A DNA stretch of 64,000 nucleotides, taken from Oryza sativa Japonica Group. Lineage: Eukaryota; Streptophyta; Magnoliopsida; Poales; Poaceae. Shown here piece by piece: positions 15,016 through 27,310 of this stretch (position 1 is its first letter; the number at the start of each line of letters is the position of its first letter). The stretch lies in NCBI RefSeq assembly GCF_034140825.1, contig NC_089045.1, positions 131,501-195,500 on the forward strand, given 5' to 3'. A model generated the notes under the pieces. That model was not told where the DNA came from. It was given only the letters and a program-made list of their open reading frames with translations, and did not search any database. Made by a program: the position numbers and the translations under genes.

Positions 15016-16568
15016 TCATCTAAGAGTGTCCTCCAAGGAGGCTGTGGGTCTGTAACGTAAATATCATAATATGCTACTTGATATTTTAAGCAACCACTTG
15101 CACATTTTTGGCACAAAAAAACATTAGTAAGTTCTGAATGAAAATTACAGCATAAGCATACCTTTTCTTGCAGTCACTGATCTCATTACCATTTCTAAAT
15201 CCATCCAAGCAGTGACAGCCACCTCTTAATGCTTCAACAACAGCATCAGAACCAATAGCTTGGTCACATCCTTCTAACTTGTTTTCTAATCCAGCATCAT
15301 TAGTGGCAACCAGAGTCTCCACACTTGTTGATAATGTTGGTTTTCTTGGAGGATGAGGTTTGGGGTGGTTGTGCTCACCGTTGTATACAATTTCAGCAAT
15401 CCGGCCATCTGGTGTCATCTCCACCTTTCTCTTGACAGGGCATGTTGGGTGAGTGCACTTGTAGTAGCTCCGTGGGAACTCGCTCCCTTTCACTTGCTTC
15501 TGCCCATACTTCCTCCAGCTGTAGCCATCGTAGGACAAACTGTTCTTCGCACTGACATTTGGCTTCCTGACACTCTGGGACACTGTCAAATTGTCCCAAC
15601 AGGCCCCCTTTCCTGTATCTGCTTTCTTTTGATCGTATGCTGTATGTGTTCCACTGTCTTCTAGCTAAAAAGTTCAGCATGTTGTTAGAAAATGACCATA
15701 TGATCATGTCAAAGGTAGGTTCAAAATAATCTAATGGACAGATGTATAATTATAAAAAGCATCATTTAAAAGAAGGTGCAAAATTATGTAACTGTCAGAA
15801 AGAAAATGAAATTTCTTTCCAGGAAACAGAGAAGTTGAATTTCGTGTCGAACTGACTCTGGTTGCAGCAATTTCTGTCGATGAATTACTCAATGGGTGTG
15901 TGAATCGCGTTGCCTTTGGACGCCTTAATATAATCTCCTCCAGGGAAGTAACCCGAGGAGAATCAATAGCAGTGGAGTCTTCCTGGAGCATTGAGAAGGA
16001 CCTCAATCTGGAAGAAGGCCTGGAAGCCACAGGCTTCACAGCAGCAACCTTCTTGTGGCTTTGCATATCGCACTGGTGAAATTTTTAGCACAGTTTATGT
16101 ACCAAAGTGAAATGACAAAGAAAGAAGGTAGAATAACACAAAATTTATGAACACAAGTCATGGATGTGCTCCCCTCTGCTGCTACCTGTACGTGGTGAAT
16201 GAATAAAAGAGAACAGAGGGAAACTCATAGTGAGCTAGATGTAAAACTGAGGAATTGACCAAAAAAAAAAGAAGAGAAGAGTGATACTGGAACAAAATAG
16301 CATGCATGGAAAAAAAAAGTGAATTTATGCAATCTATAGCTGAATTTTGAAGCCTGGTTGAGACCAAGCAACAAAACATGCAGAACATGCTGAAGTAATA
16401 ATGCTTTATTTCAAGATGTTTACTTGTTTTCCTCTTGTGCATGTACAAAGCAAAAATTGAGAAAGGAAGAAGAATCATAGTTCACATACCCAAGTCCCAA
16501 AGTCTTGTGCTGTGACAGGCAGACTGGTAGATGCAATCGAAGGGTGAGAAGGAAGTTGAGTTGAAGGG
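15016..16568 (-). CDS. WRKY transcription factor, single group I-type N-terminal domain
   Basis: DNA-binding regulator expected to bind W-box (TTGACC/T) sites in the nucleus. Exons read on the minus strand: 16490-16568, 15793-16072, 15162-15660, 15016-15049, in phase with each other; the first exon and start codon are not resolved. The 5' part is Ser/Pro-rich ([11 protein letters not shown]). The WRKY exon holds [20 protein letters not shown] and a C2H2 zinc finger (C-x4-C, ending HNH), the form typical of the N-terminal domain of group I WRKYs. The reading frame then stops after [15 protein letters not shown], so the usual second, DNA-contacting WRKY domain is absent. It could be a truncated gene, a decoy-type short WRKY, or my last exon may be wrong. 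Confidence 0.75.
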
Positions 16569-17313
16569 CTGATAAGGAGAGGAGAAAAGGAAGATAGTTA
16601 AGGATGCATGTATGACTGTTAGGTCCGGAAGTGGTAGGTAGACTGGCAGATGCCAGATAGCTGCCCTCCTTGCTGCAGTTTACCAAATGCAAATACCAAT
16701 GACTCGGCTCATCTAACATTACTAGGTAATGTACCAATTTAATCTGTGGATCACAAAAACATAAGATAAGACCATGAGCTCCAACACTGATTCAACCATA
16801 TACTCAAGTAACTTGCAAGCATAAGCACAGTAGCATTGTTGCATTAACCATAAACAGCAGTAATAAAGAGTATTTGAACTGATGAATTCTGCAAAATGGA
16901 TTACTACTTACTTACACAAGACCTAGTATAGTCTACATGTCCTTGTTGCAAGCTCAGGGGAAAACAATCACCGCAAGCACAGAGACAATTAAGCTCTCAA
17001 GAGCAGCACAGAATGAATCAATAGCTAGGACTGTTGGTTGCTGTTGTTGTTCTATATGGATCACAGAACATAAGGCTATGAGCTCCAACACTGATTCAAC
17101 CATTTATACTCAAATAATAGGCACAATAGCATTGTTTCATTAACCATAACCAACAGTAAAGAGTATTTGGACCCCAAAATTCTGCAAAAAGATTACTACA
17201 CAAGACCTGTTCTATTTGTACATGTTGTTCTTGCTGTGCTCACAGAAAACCATATATATAATATCAGTAAGAACACGAAGACTACAAATAAGTTGTGAAA
17301 GAGCAACAGCTAG
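16569..17313. repeat. Diverged direct duplication between WRKY and protease genes
   Basis: 16745-16926 and 17053-17209 are direct copies: both contain GAGCTCCAACACTGATTCAA, a CACAGTAG/CACAATAG stretch, AACAGTAATAAAGAGTATTT or close variants, and end in ACACAAGACC. They lie about 310 bases apart in the probable WRKY promoter. Confidence 0.7.
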
Positions 17314-18069
17314 CTAGCACGAATGTTGGTTGGTGGTGGTGTTGTTTTGGATGAGGGTATGGATGAGCTGCAGCAGCTGGGTCCTCATGGCCTTGACGCT
17401 GTCGGCGTTCACCTCCCTCTTCACGGCCTCCAACCAATCGGAATCGGAATTGGAATGGCGGGCGCGGGTGGGCCACCAGTTGCAGATGGCCCTGGCCACC
17501 GCTAGCACGAAGACGCCGCAGTCGTAGCCGTTTGTCTGCCTGGGCGTGGGGCCCTCGATGAGCGGGATCGCGGAGGCGGGGAGCAGCGGGCGGAGCACGG
17601 CGGCGAGGCGGCGCGCGGAGGGCAGGTTGGTGGGTGGGAGGCTGTCGTGGTGGACGAAGCGGGGGCCGGAGACGGCGTTGGAGTTGTCGAGGACAAGGAG
17701 GGTCCAGTGGGAGCCGCCCTCGGCGTGGGAGACGTCGGGGTTGTCGTTGACGGGGAGGAGGACAAGGCGGCGGGAGGCGAGGCGGAGGGGATCGGCGACG
17801 GCGGCGACGGAGGCGGGGTCGGGGAGGTTGGAGAGGAGGTAGGGGATGGAGGGGGGAAGCAGGAGGAGGTCGTCGTCGGCGTCGTGGTCGGCGGCGAGGT
17901 GGGCGAGGTAGAAGGCGATGATTCGGTCGTTGAGGAAGTGGGGGCCACGGAGGATGGTGAGGTCGCAGCGGAACAGCACCACGTCGCCGTGGCTCAGCAC
18001 CCGCTCCTCCTCTTCCTCGCCGCCGCCGTGTGCCATCGCCGGTGGGGTGGGCGGAGGAGAGGGAGACAA
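17314..18069 (-). CDS. NEDP1: NEDD8-specific cysteine protease (DEN1/NEDP1, Ulp1 family C48)
   Basis: Removes NEDD8 (RUB) from proteins and processes its precursor. Intronless, 251 residues, close to the family size of 210-230 plus a low-complexity start. The Ulp1 fold is visible: LSHGDVVLFRCDLTIL, PHFLNDRIIAFYLAHLA (substrate groove), then the catalytic His in GSHWTLLVLD, the Asp in HHDSLP, the oxyanion Gln in PRQTNGYDCG, and the nucleophile Cys in YDCGVFVL. The 251-residue frame starts at the ATG giving MSPSPPPTPPAMAHG; a second ATG eleven codons on (MAHGGGEEEEE) may be the real start. The strand opposite is open by base composition only. SUMO-type Ulp1 is the alternative; the small size and conserved blocks favour NEDD8. 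Confidence 0.88.
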   Translation of the reverse strand: MSPSPPPTPPAMAHGGGEEEEERVLSHGDVVLFRCDLTILRGPHFLNDRIIAFYLAHLAADHDADDDLLLLPPSIPYLLSNLPDPASVAAVADPLRLASRRLVLLPVNDNPDVSHAEGGSHWTLLVLDNSNAVSGPRFVHHDSLPPTNLPSARRLAAVLRPLLPASAIPLIEGPTPRQTNGYDCGVFVLAVARAICNWWPTRARHSNSDSDWLEAVKREVNADSVKAMRTQLLQLIHTLIQNNTTTNQHSC

Positions 18070-18160
18070 GGGGCTCGCCCGCCGGATTAATTTGCGCGTT
18101 CAGGCCAGGGGATATCCCTTAACTCTCTTCGGAATAGTATTAATTAATTAATCTCTCTAA

Positions 18161-18321
18161 GGCTATGTTTAATTCATATAATTGGGGACAAGTTTGGGGA
18201 AAATTTGTAGTTTGGAAAAAAAAAGTTAGGAGTTTATGTGTGTAGAAAAGTTTAGGATATGATGTGGTGTGATGGAAAGTTGGGAGTTGGGGGAAAGTTT
18301 GATGTGAACTAAACAGGGCCC
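18161..18321. mobile_element. Tourist-like MITE
   Basis: 161 bases with imperfect inverted ends (GGCTATGTTTAATTC and GAACTAAACAGGGCCC), flanked by the 3-base duplication TAA at 18158-18160 and 18322-18324, as for PIF/Harbinger derivatives. Confidence 0.8.
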
Positions 18322-18964
18322 TAAATACCGTGGGCTCGTGGGAGAAATAGCGCACCACGTCAGCCAATTTTTGCAAAAACAGCCCTACGCTTTTATAATT
18401 AACTATTTGCCCATATATTAATCTCTCTAAATGCCGTGGGATCGCTGTAGATCCGTGCAGTCTGTTTTATCATTTCGCTGTTGATCTCAATCATATGTTT
18501 TTATTTAACAACTAACTCATTTTTCGGAGAACAACGAGTGGGTTTGTGAGGTAGCTTCAACATTTGTAACACATAATGTAGCTTAGCAGATAATGCAACA
18601 CGAGAACGAAAGAACATGTAACGAGATAATCCTTATTCGTGTGACAAAACAATATAATGTAGATACTTCATTATGCTATATAAGGATTCCTCTAGTAAGG
18701 ACAGAGAGCTTTTCAGACTTTATAAAAACTGTGTTTGATTTTGTTTTTTTATCGATTATTTGATGTACACATGCCCTTGATTCCAGTATAACTTGGATTA
18801 TTATATGATTACTTTGCGTCAACACTATGTGACAACTAATAAGATGTTTGGTAATAGTTGGATATAATTGAATCACTGCAATCATCTTAATGCAATATGT
18901 TGACACTATTACCTGATTAGGTACTTAGCCAAAGTAGAGTAGCTACTATACATTAACACATAGT

Positions 18965-19094
18965 GCATGTTTGGATCATGCCCTGACAAATCACGCTTGA
19001 GCAAAGCATCATTCCCGAGCGTCCAATTTCGTACGCCTATAGCTAGATACACATGTCTAGACAAGAGCCCCAGGTCAGAGCACTATCCAAATAT
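18965..19094. mobile_element. Short MITE with inverted ends
   Basis: TGTTTGGATCATGCCCTGAC at about 18968 faces GTCAGAGCACTATCCAAATA at about 19074. No ORF; ends approximate and target duplication not resolved. Confidence 0.5.
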
Positions 19095-19099
19095 GACAT

Positions 19100-19985
19100 G
19101 TACTCCTGGACATATATAAAGATCCCATCTCTTGGAAAAAAAGTTAATTGCACAATGGCTAGGTATATTTACAAAAGTTTCATATTGGATCACTCTTTAG
19201 CAAATGTTTTTACTTCGGGTTAGGTAATCTTACCTCTAGTGTAATTTAGACTTGTTATCTCCATCTTTTCATCTCTCTCACCTCTGGCTTCCTATATTTG
19301 CCACCATCATTGTCACCCATACTTTAGAGTTGCTCGCTTAGCCCATGCCATCCACACTTTGAGCTCGAGCTTTGTGTTGCCGGTGGCCTCTTGAGCTATG
19401 TTCATGTGCTGCGTCAATGTTTATTTTGAGTTGAAGTCCCCCGGCACTGTGGTGCTCATGCTTGAAATCCATATGCGCTGGCCCCTGATCGGGCACAATC
19501 TCTACTAATATTAGCGGTTAACATAGACAATGGGGAGGACAAGAGATATGAATGGGAGAAAAGGACTTTCAAAGCAATGTTATGTTTTAAATCTTGGAGA
19601 TAGCATAGTTGATGCCTTTTCTAGTCATCGAGCGAACAAGCAGTTCAAACCATGGAACAAAGTTGAGAGAGGGGGGCTCGATGACTTGGAAAAAGGGAAG
19701 TGAGTCAGAGTTAGCAATAATAGCACGCAATGGATGATTCTTGATGTAGCATGATTTTGTACTCATAGTGGACGACAACACCGTGGCGGTCAGGAGCAAC
19801 ACATATATGTTTTTGTTGGGAGCACATAAGATAATGAAAAATAGAAGTGACGAGGTAGGAAGGAAGAAGATAAGTGGCTAACATGTGAACCACCAGATCA
19901 AAATGTAAATGTGGTAACAATAGGTAGCAATAAAATAAAAATATTGGAATATGCAACTTACTTAAAAATAAAAAAGAAAAAGATA
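19100..19985. other. Spacer before the NOT4 gene, no gene seen
   Basis: Mixed-composition DNA without a supportable gene. The longest frames (minus strand, about 19587-20253) look accidental and run into the NOT4 leader. Confidence 0.5.
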
Positions 19986-20279
19986 GAAAAAAAATAAGAT
20001 GAAGGCACAGGAGGAGGAGATCCGGGTCCCTCCCTCCCTCGTCTTCTTCCTTACTCGTTCCTTCCTTCCTCACCACCACCATACGCGAACACGACGACAC
20101 CAGCCAGCAAGCAGCGGAGGAGAGAGAGAGAGAGAGAGACTCCATAGACGGCCATCGATCGTACGCGACTCCCCCCATCCATCCATCCACCCGCCGGCGC
20201 CCCCTCCCTCTCATCGATCGATCGATTCCCACCGCCGCCCCCGTTTTGACCACCTACCTAGGGTTTCCCCCATCGGAAT
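19986..20279 (+). other. 5' UTR exon of NOT4 gene (approximate start)
   Basis: A pyrimidine- and GA-rich leader (GA run about 20117-20140) ends with the donor GTGAGT at 20280. The next exon begins at 20587, one base before the ATG. The leader is thus split by an intron of about 307 bases. The transcription start is a guess. Confidence 0.6.
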
Positions 20280-20587
20280 GTGAGTACTTCGCCCTGATCC
20301 CCCCCCTTTTCTGATTGTTGCTCCAATCAATCCACTTGGGACCATGGACTCTTTGGATTGGATCCTCGATTTGATAGGATCAGCCCCTTCGCTTGCCCCC
20401 CCACCCCTCACTTTCTCATTTATTCGATTTGATGATAGGAAGCTTCTCTCTCTTGTAGCTTCTTAGTATTAGGGATTGATTGATTACACCGTGTTACTAC
20501 AGATTGTTATTCCCACAAACAAATAATCTCATGTACTACTAATAATATTTTCTTTCTTGTCTCCTGCCGCTGAATTGCTCCCGCAGG

Positions 20588-23500
20588 ATGACCATGAGCG
20601 ACGATGGAGACCGCACCTGCCCGCTCTGTGCTGAGGACATGGATATCACTGACCAGCAGCTCAAGCCCTGCAAATGCGGCTATGAGGTTTCTTCCCTTCC
20701 CTTCCCTCCCCTCCCCACCACTCTACTCTCCACACCCCCTTCCATTCACCTCCCTTTTGCATCTCCACTGCAGATTTGTGTCTGGTGCTGGCACCACATC
20801 ATTGATATGGCTGAGAAAGAGGACACTGAGGGCCGCTGCCCCGCATGCCGCACTCGCTATGACAAAGATAGGATTGTCAAGATGGCTGCCACTTGTGACA
20901 GGTCCCTCCATCTCAAACCGTCTTTTTTCCTTTCACCTCACTAACTGCACTGACATGCGAAGATGGCCGCACAAGAGCTTAGGGTCTTCAGTTCAACAAA
21001 ACGAAACATCACCCAGTTGTCGTAAATTGTGGTTTGCAAAGCGCCATAAGCAACTTCTTTTACCTGTCTATCGCATCGGAAATTTTGTACTTATGCTTCT
21101 TTTAATGGAAACAGGACGGTAGTGGAGAAGAATGTGGACAAGAAACAGAAGACCCAAAAGGTCAAGTCAAAGGCCGCGGTAACTGTGGAAGCTAAGAAAC
21201 ATCTTGCTAGCGTCAGGGTTATCCAGAGAAACCTCGTGTACATAATTGGACTACCTGCAAATTTATGCAACGAAAGCGTGAGTACCATTTTGTGCACAGA
21301 CAGATTCTTTTCAACTGAGTAATGTGTATATTTTGTTTCTCACCTTGGCAACACAATTCATTTTTTATTTCAGATACTTGAGCGCAGGGAATACTTTGGT
21401 CAGTATGGCAAGGTTCTGAAAGTTTCAGTTTCTCGGCCGACTGGGGCTCCTTCCCAGCAGGCACCAACAAACAACAGTATCAGCGTGTATGTTTATGTGA
21501 ATCTCATGCCACATGTTTATGATGTTTCTCTCATGGATAAACATGACCTATTATTTCAAGTGATTAGATATATCTTACCGTATGTACAAGTGGTGTTTTC
21601 AAGTTATGCTCTCCTGTACTTTCCAAGCCTAGAGCATTTAAGCATAGGTGATTTATTGTTGAGAAATTATATGCTTAAATATAGATGAAAATGATGGCTA
21701 ATTCAAATATGATATGTCCATGTTCTTGCAATTAATTTCAGATTTATATTACCTACTTAACAGTATGATTTGACTAAGGATCATTAATTTCCATATCCAT
21801 TTGTGAATCAGTGAATGCCACACCTAGCAGCCTAGTAACCAAAGCAAAAGATGTAGATTTCTAGTGTTGAATAATCAGATAAATGCAAACGTGACTGCTT
21901 CAGTCATATCATGATTATTATATTAACTATGGTATGTACTAATTGTATGTTTACATCATAAGTCTGATTGAGCTCAGAACCTTTGCATATGCAGATGTCA
22001 GGTATTTCATAGAATTTACCTCAAGGATTATCAAAATTTTCCTGTCTGAGCACTTTGTAGTTCTTTGAATGCAGCTCCATCTTTCTCTTAGGAATCCTCA
22101 GCATTGACTGGATCCATGTAGATTCCAAAATGTGAAACTTAGATTGTATATAGAATGCACTGTGTGTGTTGAAAATGGGCTCATTATTGTGATGTTTTCA
22201 GATATATTACATATGCCAAAGAAGAAGAGGCCATCAGGTGTATTCAAGCTGTACACAATTTTGTTTTGGAAGGGAAAGTGTTAAGGTCACCCTCTATGCT
22301 TTGTAGCCTTATTGCAGCAGTTTTTTTTACATAACGCAGTTAACCTAATAGTTAATGGTTTGTTGCAGAGCGTGCTTTGGTACTACAAAGTATTGCCATG
22401 CATGGCTGCGGAACATGGTATACTCGTTGCTTCATCCTGGCAGCTTTATTTACCATTACTCTACCTACTGCCATCCTTCTGAGGGCTTTTTTCTTCTTTT
22501 TTTTAGACCTGTGGAAATCCAGATTGTCTCTATTTACATGATGTAGGAAGCCAGGAAGATAGTTTCACTAAAGATGAGATAATCTCAGCATATACAAGGT
22601 AAGCTGAGCTCGTTGAACATATGTGTGGAAAGTTCCACTGTTCCTTATTATGCTTGCATCTGTTTTATTATATCAAAGGCACTGTGCCAGTCCTAGCCAT
22701 ATGTACTTTTTCCCCTGCCAAGCCTACTGCTACTGTTACTATATAATGCTCTTCTGTTCTGAGAATTTGTAGTCTATCAACTTTTCCCTATACTATGCAT
22801 GAATTATTATGCTTTGCTAAATGCTAAGATTTTCAGTAGTTCTGATTGGTGCTTTTGACTCATCATCTCTCGTTCCTACAGGAGTAGGGTTCCCCAAATG
22901 GCGTCTAGTGTTTCTCAAAGACGCGCAGGGACTGTATTACCTCCTCCAGCAGAAGATTTCTCATATAGTGCAGTGGTTGCAGCTAAACATCCAATCAAGA
23001 ATGGAATAACTGTATGTTTTTTATACTGAAAAATCCATTGGGACACTGGACATGCTCATTTCTGTTTGATTTCATGCTGCTACATTAACTGGTCTTATTT
23101 TGTACAGAATACTGCAAATCAATCCAGGCTTTCGCCTCCAAACAGTAGTTCTGGGAGATCCACACTTCCACCAGCTGCTTCATGGTATGATGCTGCTTAG
23201 GGTCTCATGATATGTTTTAAAATGTGAATTTGTTGCTAAAATTTTTTTGGTATGAGCAGGGGGCATCGCGATTTGAATACCAGGACAACAGCAACTGGGG
23301 TGGCATCGTCACAATCTCTTACTAAATCAAAAACAGATCCTCAAAGTAATTCATTCTCAAGTTCTTCGACTGTTTCAAGTACAAAACTACCTTCTTCATG
23401 GAATGATGACACAAGCACAGTTCCGAAAATGATGGAAGGACGAGATAGTTTGTCTAAAACCTTGAAGCCATATAAGCCTGGTATTGCAAAGGAAACCCAA

Positions 23501-25432
23501 GCTGTAACATCACTGGAGTCATCGCTTGACATAGACTTCTCTACCATACCTTCAGCTTGGAACGATGATGATGTCACATCAGATGGCATGTCAAAAGGAA
23601 GTGATGAGAAGCAGGTTGTAAATGACAATGGAAAGTTTGAATGTTCAGTTTCTTCAAAGCCAGCTGAATCAGGGCATCTTACATCGAAGTCAACGACATC
23701 ACCAAAGAAAGACATCGCAGTAAACAGTACCAGGCAAAGTCCTCTAAATTGTGTATCAAGTCCATCGATTTCTAAATCAGAAGTAAAGGATGGTGATGGT
23801 GATTACCAAGTAACCAACATGGCTTCTAAAACATCTACTTCGGTAATTAGAAAGGACCAATCTAATCAAGCAGCTATTGACACAGCAACCGAAGATACTA
23901 GATCTGAGAGCACGGATATTGATAGGCTGTCTGTTGGAGTATCTTCAGTAACATTAAGCAGAAAAGATGGGGTTCAAAGTATTGCCGAAAACCAACAACC
24001 GGATGCAATCCTAAGTACTTCAGTTGTGGTGCCCTTTAGTCAGAATTTGAAACTTGCTGACAGTAATGATTCTACATGTCAGCCTAGTTCAGATAAGCAT
24101 CATGATTGGTGTTCAGATATCCAGAGTAGTGTGTCTCCTCAGTTAAATGACATAGAAAGTTATGCAGTAGCCACTGATAAATCTCATGGTAGAGTGCTGG
24201 ATGCTGCTGATCAAGCTTCGTCTTCACCATATGTCCATTTCCCTAACACGTCTCCTATTTCACTGTGGAATGGTAAAGAAATTAACCATACATCAACAAG
24301 TGATAGAACTTCCACAATGATGCAACCTGGGCTGTTATCTTCAGTTGACAGCACTTCTACCATGTTAAATGGACATCAAGAAGGGCTAGGGACTATATAT
24401 GCACCTGGTAAGGTTTCTGAACATCCTAGAATGAAAAACCATCAGCCTGGAGCAGTTGGTGCAGTGAGAATTGATAACATAGGCAGTTTTGACAAGGCTG
24501 TAAGTGTAAATAAGGATGAGAGCAGCATAATTGCTGATATTTTGTCTTTGGAGTTTGATCCATGGGATGAGTCATATTCAACGGCTAACAATTTTGCTAA
24601 GATGCTTAGTGCATCTGAAAAGAACGATGTGCTTTTTGATGCACCTTCATGGAAAACAAAAACCAGCAATAGTGAGTCTAGATTTTCATTTGCTAGACAA
24701 GATAATCAAGGAAGCTTCCTAGATTCATCTATGAGAAATTATAAAAGTGAGCAGAATTTCAGTTTGCTATCCCAGAATTCTCATGGAAACATTTATCAGA
24801 GTGGCATTGCATTTCAATCTCCTGAGGAAGGTTTCGCAAAGAGCAACTCTCTTACTATGTTGGATATGCTAGCTACCGGTGAGTAGTATGAAGTTATATT
24901 ACGCTGCTTGTTTATTAAATTCTTAATGAACAGTGAGATGCATTTTAGTACTGCAGTTAATGTTTTTATTTTAATATTTATTTTATATATTTGAGGTAAT
25001 ATTAATGTGTCACAAAACAAATAGATGTGTTCGCTAGGATACAGAAGGGATCCAATGTTTGTGCACCCATTCCCCTCTTTTAATTCAATGTTGGCAATCT
25101 TGTAACATATGTGATTGGGTTGTGGAGCTATTAAGTATAAAATGCACTGTATTTTTATGTTGAAGCATTTTAGTAACTGATGTTTTCACCATGGTACTTC
25201 TATGTACTTACAAAAAAAATGCTTTTTCAGGCACATCAAAGCCTAAAGTATCCGCGCCTCCTGGATTTTCAGCACCAGCAAGAGTTCCTCCTGGGTTTTC
25301 TTCTGGATTTTCATCCCATGAGGGGTTGAATCCACCTCCAGGATTTTCATCTCATAATGGGCCTAATCCCCCTCCTGGATTTTCTTCTCAGGGTGGGTCT
25401 AATCAGATCTATGGTTCGGCATACTCAGGTTT

Positions 25433-25469
<37 letters not shown>

Positions 25470-26056
25470 TTCTCCTAAAACAATTTCAGTTTCTAATAAG
25501 TTTGCAATGTTTTGCAGAAACTCGCCCATTTGATTATCTTTTGGGTATAAATACTAGCCATTATCAACCACAGTTAGCTAGACAAACAAGTGATATAGAA
25601 TTTGTTGATCCTGCTATATTGGCTGTGGGTAAAGGGCGGATGCCTGGAATAAGTGATTCAGGGTTGGAGATGAAAACTTCCCATACTTTTCCTTCGCAGT
25701 TGCAAACATCAAATGATCCAAGGTTTCAATTACTTATGCAGCAGAACGTGCCTTCCCATCAAAATGTTGGATTTGCAGAACATGTTCAAGATGCATTCAA
25801 CCCTATGAATGATAATTATCTTGCATCCCGACTTATACCTCAGAACCATGGTTCTCTATCCTCTTACACACAGATGTCACTCCAACAACCTAGAAGCTCA
25901 CATCTTACAAATGGTCATTGGGATGGCTGGGGTGATTTGAGACAAGGGAATAATGTTTCCATGCCTGACATGTCAAGGATGTTATATCCAACTGAAGCAA
26001 ACAACTTCCACATGCTGGGTTCAAATGATCTGTATAACAGAGCTTTTGGACTGTGA
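20588..26056 (+). CDS. NOT4: NOT4-like RING/RRM protein (CCR4-NOT E3 ligase)
   Basis: Homologue of yeast Not4/human CNOT4, an E3 ubiquitin ligase of the CCR4-NOT complex in mRNA decay and translation quality control. Twelve coding exons: 20588-20686, 20774-20901, 21115-21277, 21374-21486, 22202-22285, 22369-22417, 22507-22598, 22882-23011, 23108-23184, 23260-24878, 25231-25428, 25518-26056; phases agree, 1096 residues. N-terminus: a C4C4 RING (CPLCAEDMDITDQQLKPCKC ... CVWCWHHI ... CPACR), a basic coiled stretch (VEKNVDKKQKTQKVKSK), an RRM (RNLVYIIGLPANLCNE ... VLKVSVSR ... AIRCIQAVHNF), and a CCCH-like finger (GTTKYCHAWLRNMTCGNPDC). The rest is a long Ser-rich, probably disordered tail with PPGFS repeats (exon 11) and a conserved C-terminal block. 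The 3' UTR seems to hold an intron from about 26263. Confidence 0.92.
25434..25467 (+). repeat. (CT)n microsatellite in NOT4 intron
   Basis: A pure CT run directly after the exon 11 donor region of the NOT4 gene, within the 89-base last intron. Confidence 0.9.
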
Positions 26057-27310
26057 TTATCTTTGGGAGATGCGACTTGACCTATTACCGAGCTAACTTG
26101 CACATTTCTCAGTTCTTGAAATTGATTGGTTGCACAGGCTCAAGATACTCAACTTGGTGATTGTTGAGCTTGTGGATTGGCGCATGAGTGTTTATTGAAA
26201 GGCATTGGATTCAAGTGGACCAGCATGAAACTGGGTGTGTAACCAGACGTTTCAAGCACCAGGTTTGTGTTTCACCATTCTATTCACTTCTTTTTTTACT
26301 ATATTATTATATGCATGGCTTGCTACCCCTTGTCCTGAATAGGTGGTGTGAGTTATCTTCTTATTGCATTGGTTAGTACTGTTTGTGCTTGGTCTCTTCC
26401 ATTTTATTCTGGAATTTGTTGCTGTGTTTGTTCTGGAATTTGCTGGCAAGTTACTCACCATTTGCCTCGTTTGGTCATCAGGTTCTGTTTTGGGCGAAAG
26501 GATATATATGTCAGATGCATCCATGAGGTTGTCCTTCAAGTTTATATATACTTGTGGTGGAAGCTGACTCGAGAATATATAAACCGTTTAGCATTTGCTT
26601 CTTCTTTTTTTGCCGTCATGTGGAAATATTTTCTTGGTTTTGGCATAGTAAAAGCGTCATTTTGTACATGATACGTTACTCGTTGCTAGTAGCTTTTGTG
26701 GTGCACATGAGATTATTTTGTTGATGGGTTTGCTGAACCAAACGTAAATGGCTATATGGTACCAGGCCAGCTTATGCTGAATTGGGTGTTGTTTGGTGTT
26801 GAATCAAAAACAAGGTCGAGGAGTACTTGGGTGTGCTGTTAATAATATCAATTCATTACAAAATCTCTGTTCCTTTTTCCTTGGAATTGTTCCACTAGGA
26901 TGGCAGTTTCATTCAGGATTTCGGATGCAGCCTGAGCTGCACGGCCTGTACCGTTCAATCTGAAAGGAAACGCTCCGGTAATCATATCATGTGTTCGGCT
27001 AATAACCGAATTATTGTGGAAACCCAGACGTTGGACAGTATTATGAATCGATCTTGTTTTTTTGGTCGTTTTTGATACAAGAATTCGAGGGGGGACAAGA
27101 GAACGAGAGCCAATGTAAGAATGAACGAGAATGAATTCACCCAAAGACAAATTCAAAAGTGCACGACGACCTGAAGAAGCTCAAGGACAAATTCACCCAA
27201 AATTTGTTGCTCGGTGGCAAATCTAAACAAGTCATGCACAGCTTGCTTAACCTATCAACGAATATTAGAAATATAGCATTAGAAGAGTCCGTAATCCGTA
27301 TGTGCTACCT
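26057..27310. other. Converging 3' ends of NOT4 and receptor kinase genes
   Basis: 26057 to about 26700 is the NOT4 3' UTR, with a possible intron ending at a TCATCAG acceptor near 26480. The kinase gene, on the opposite strand, ends its coding region at 27311, so the two genes converge. No further gene seen. Confidence 0.55.

Noticed and set aside
17502-18090. Long ORFs in other frames over the NEDD8 protease
   Set aside because: They are by-products of a GC-rich coding sequence; only the minus frame with the His-Asp-Cys triad is a gene.
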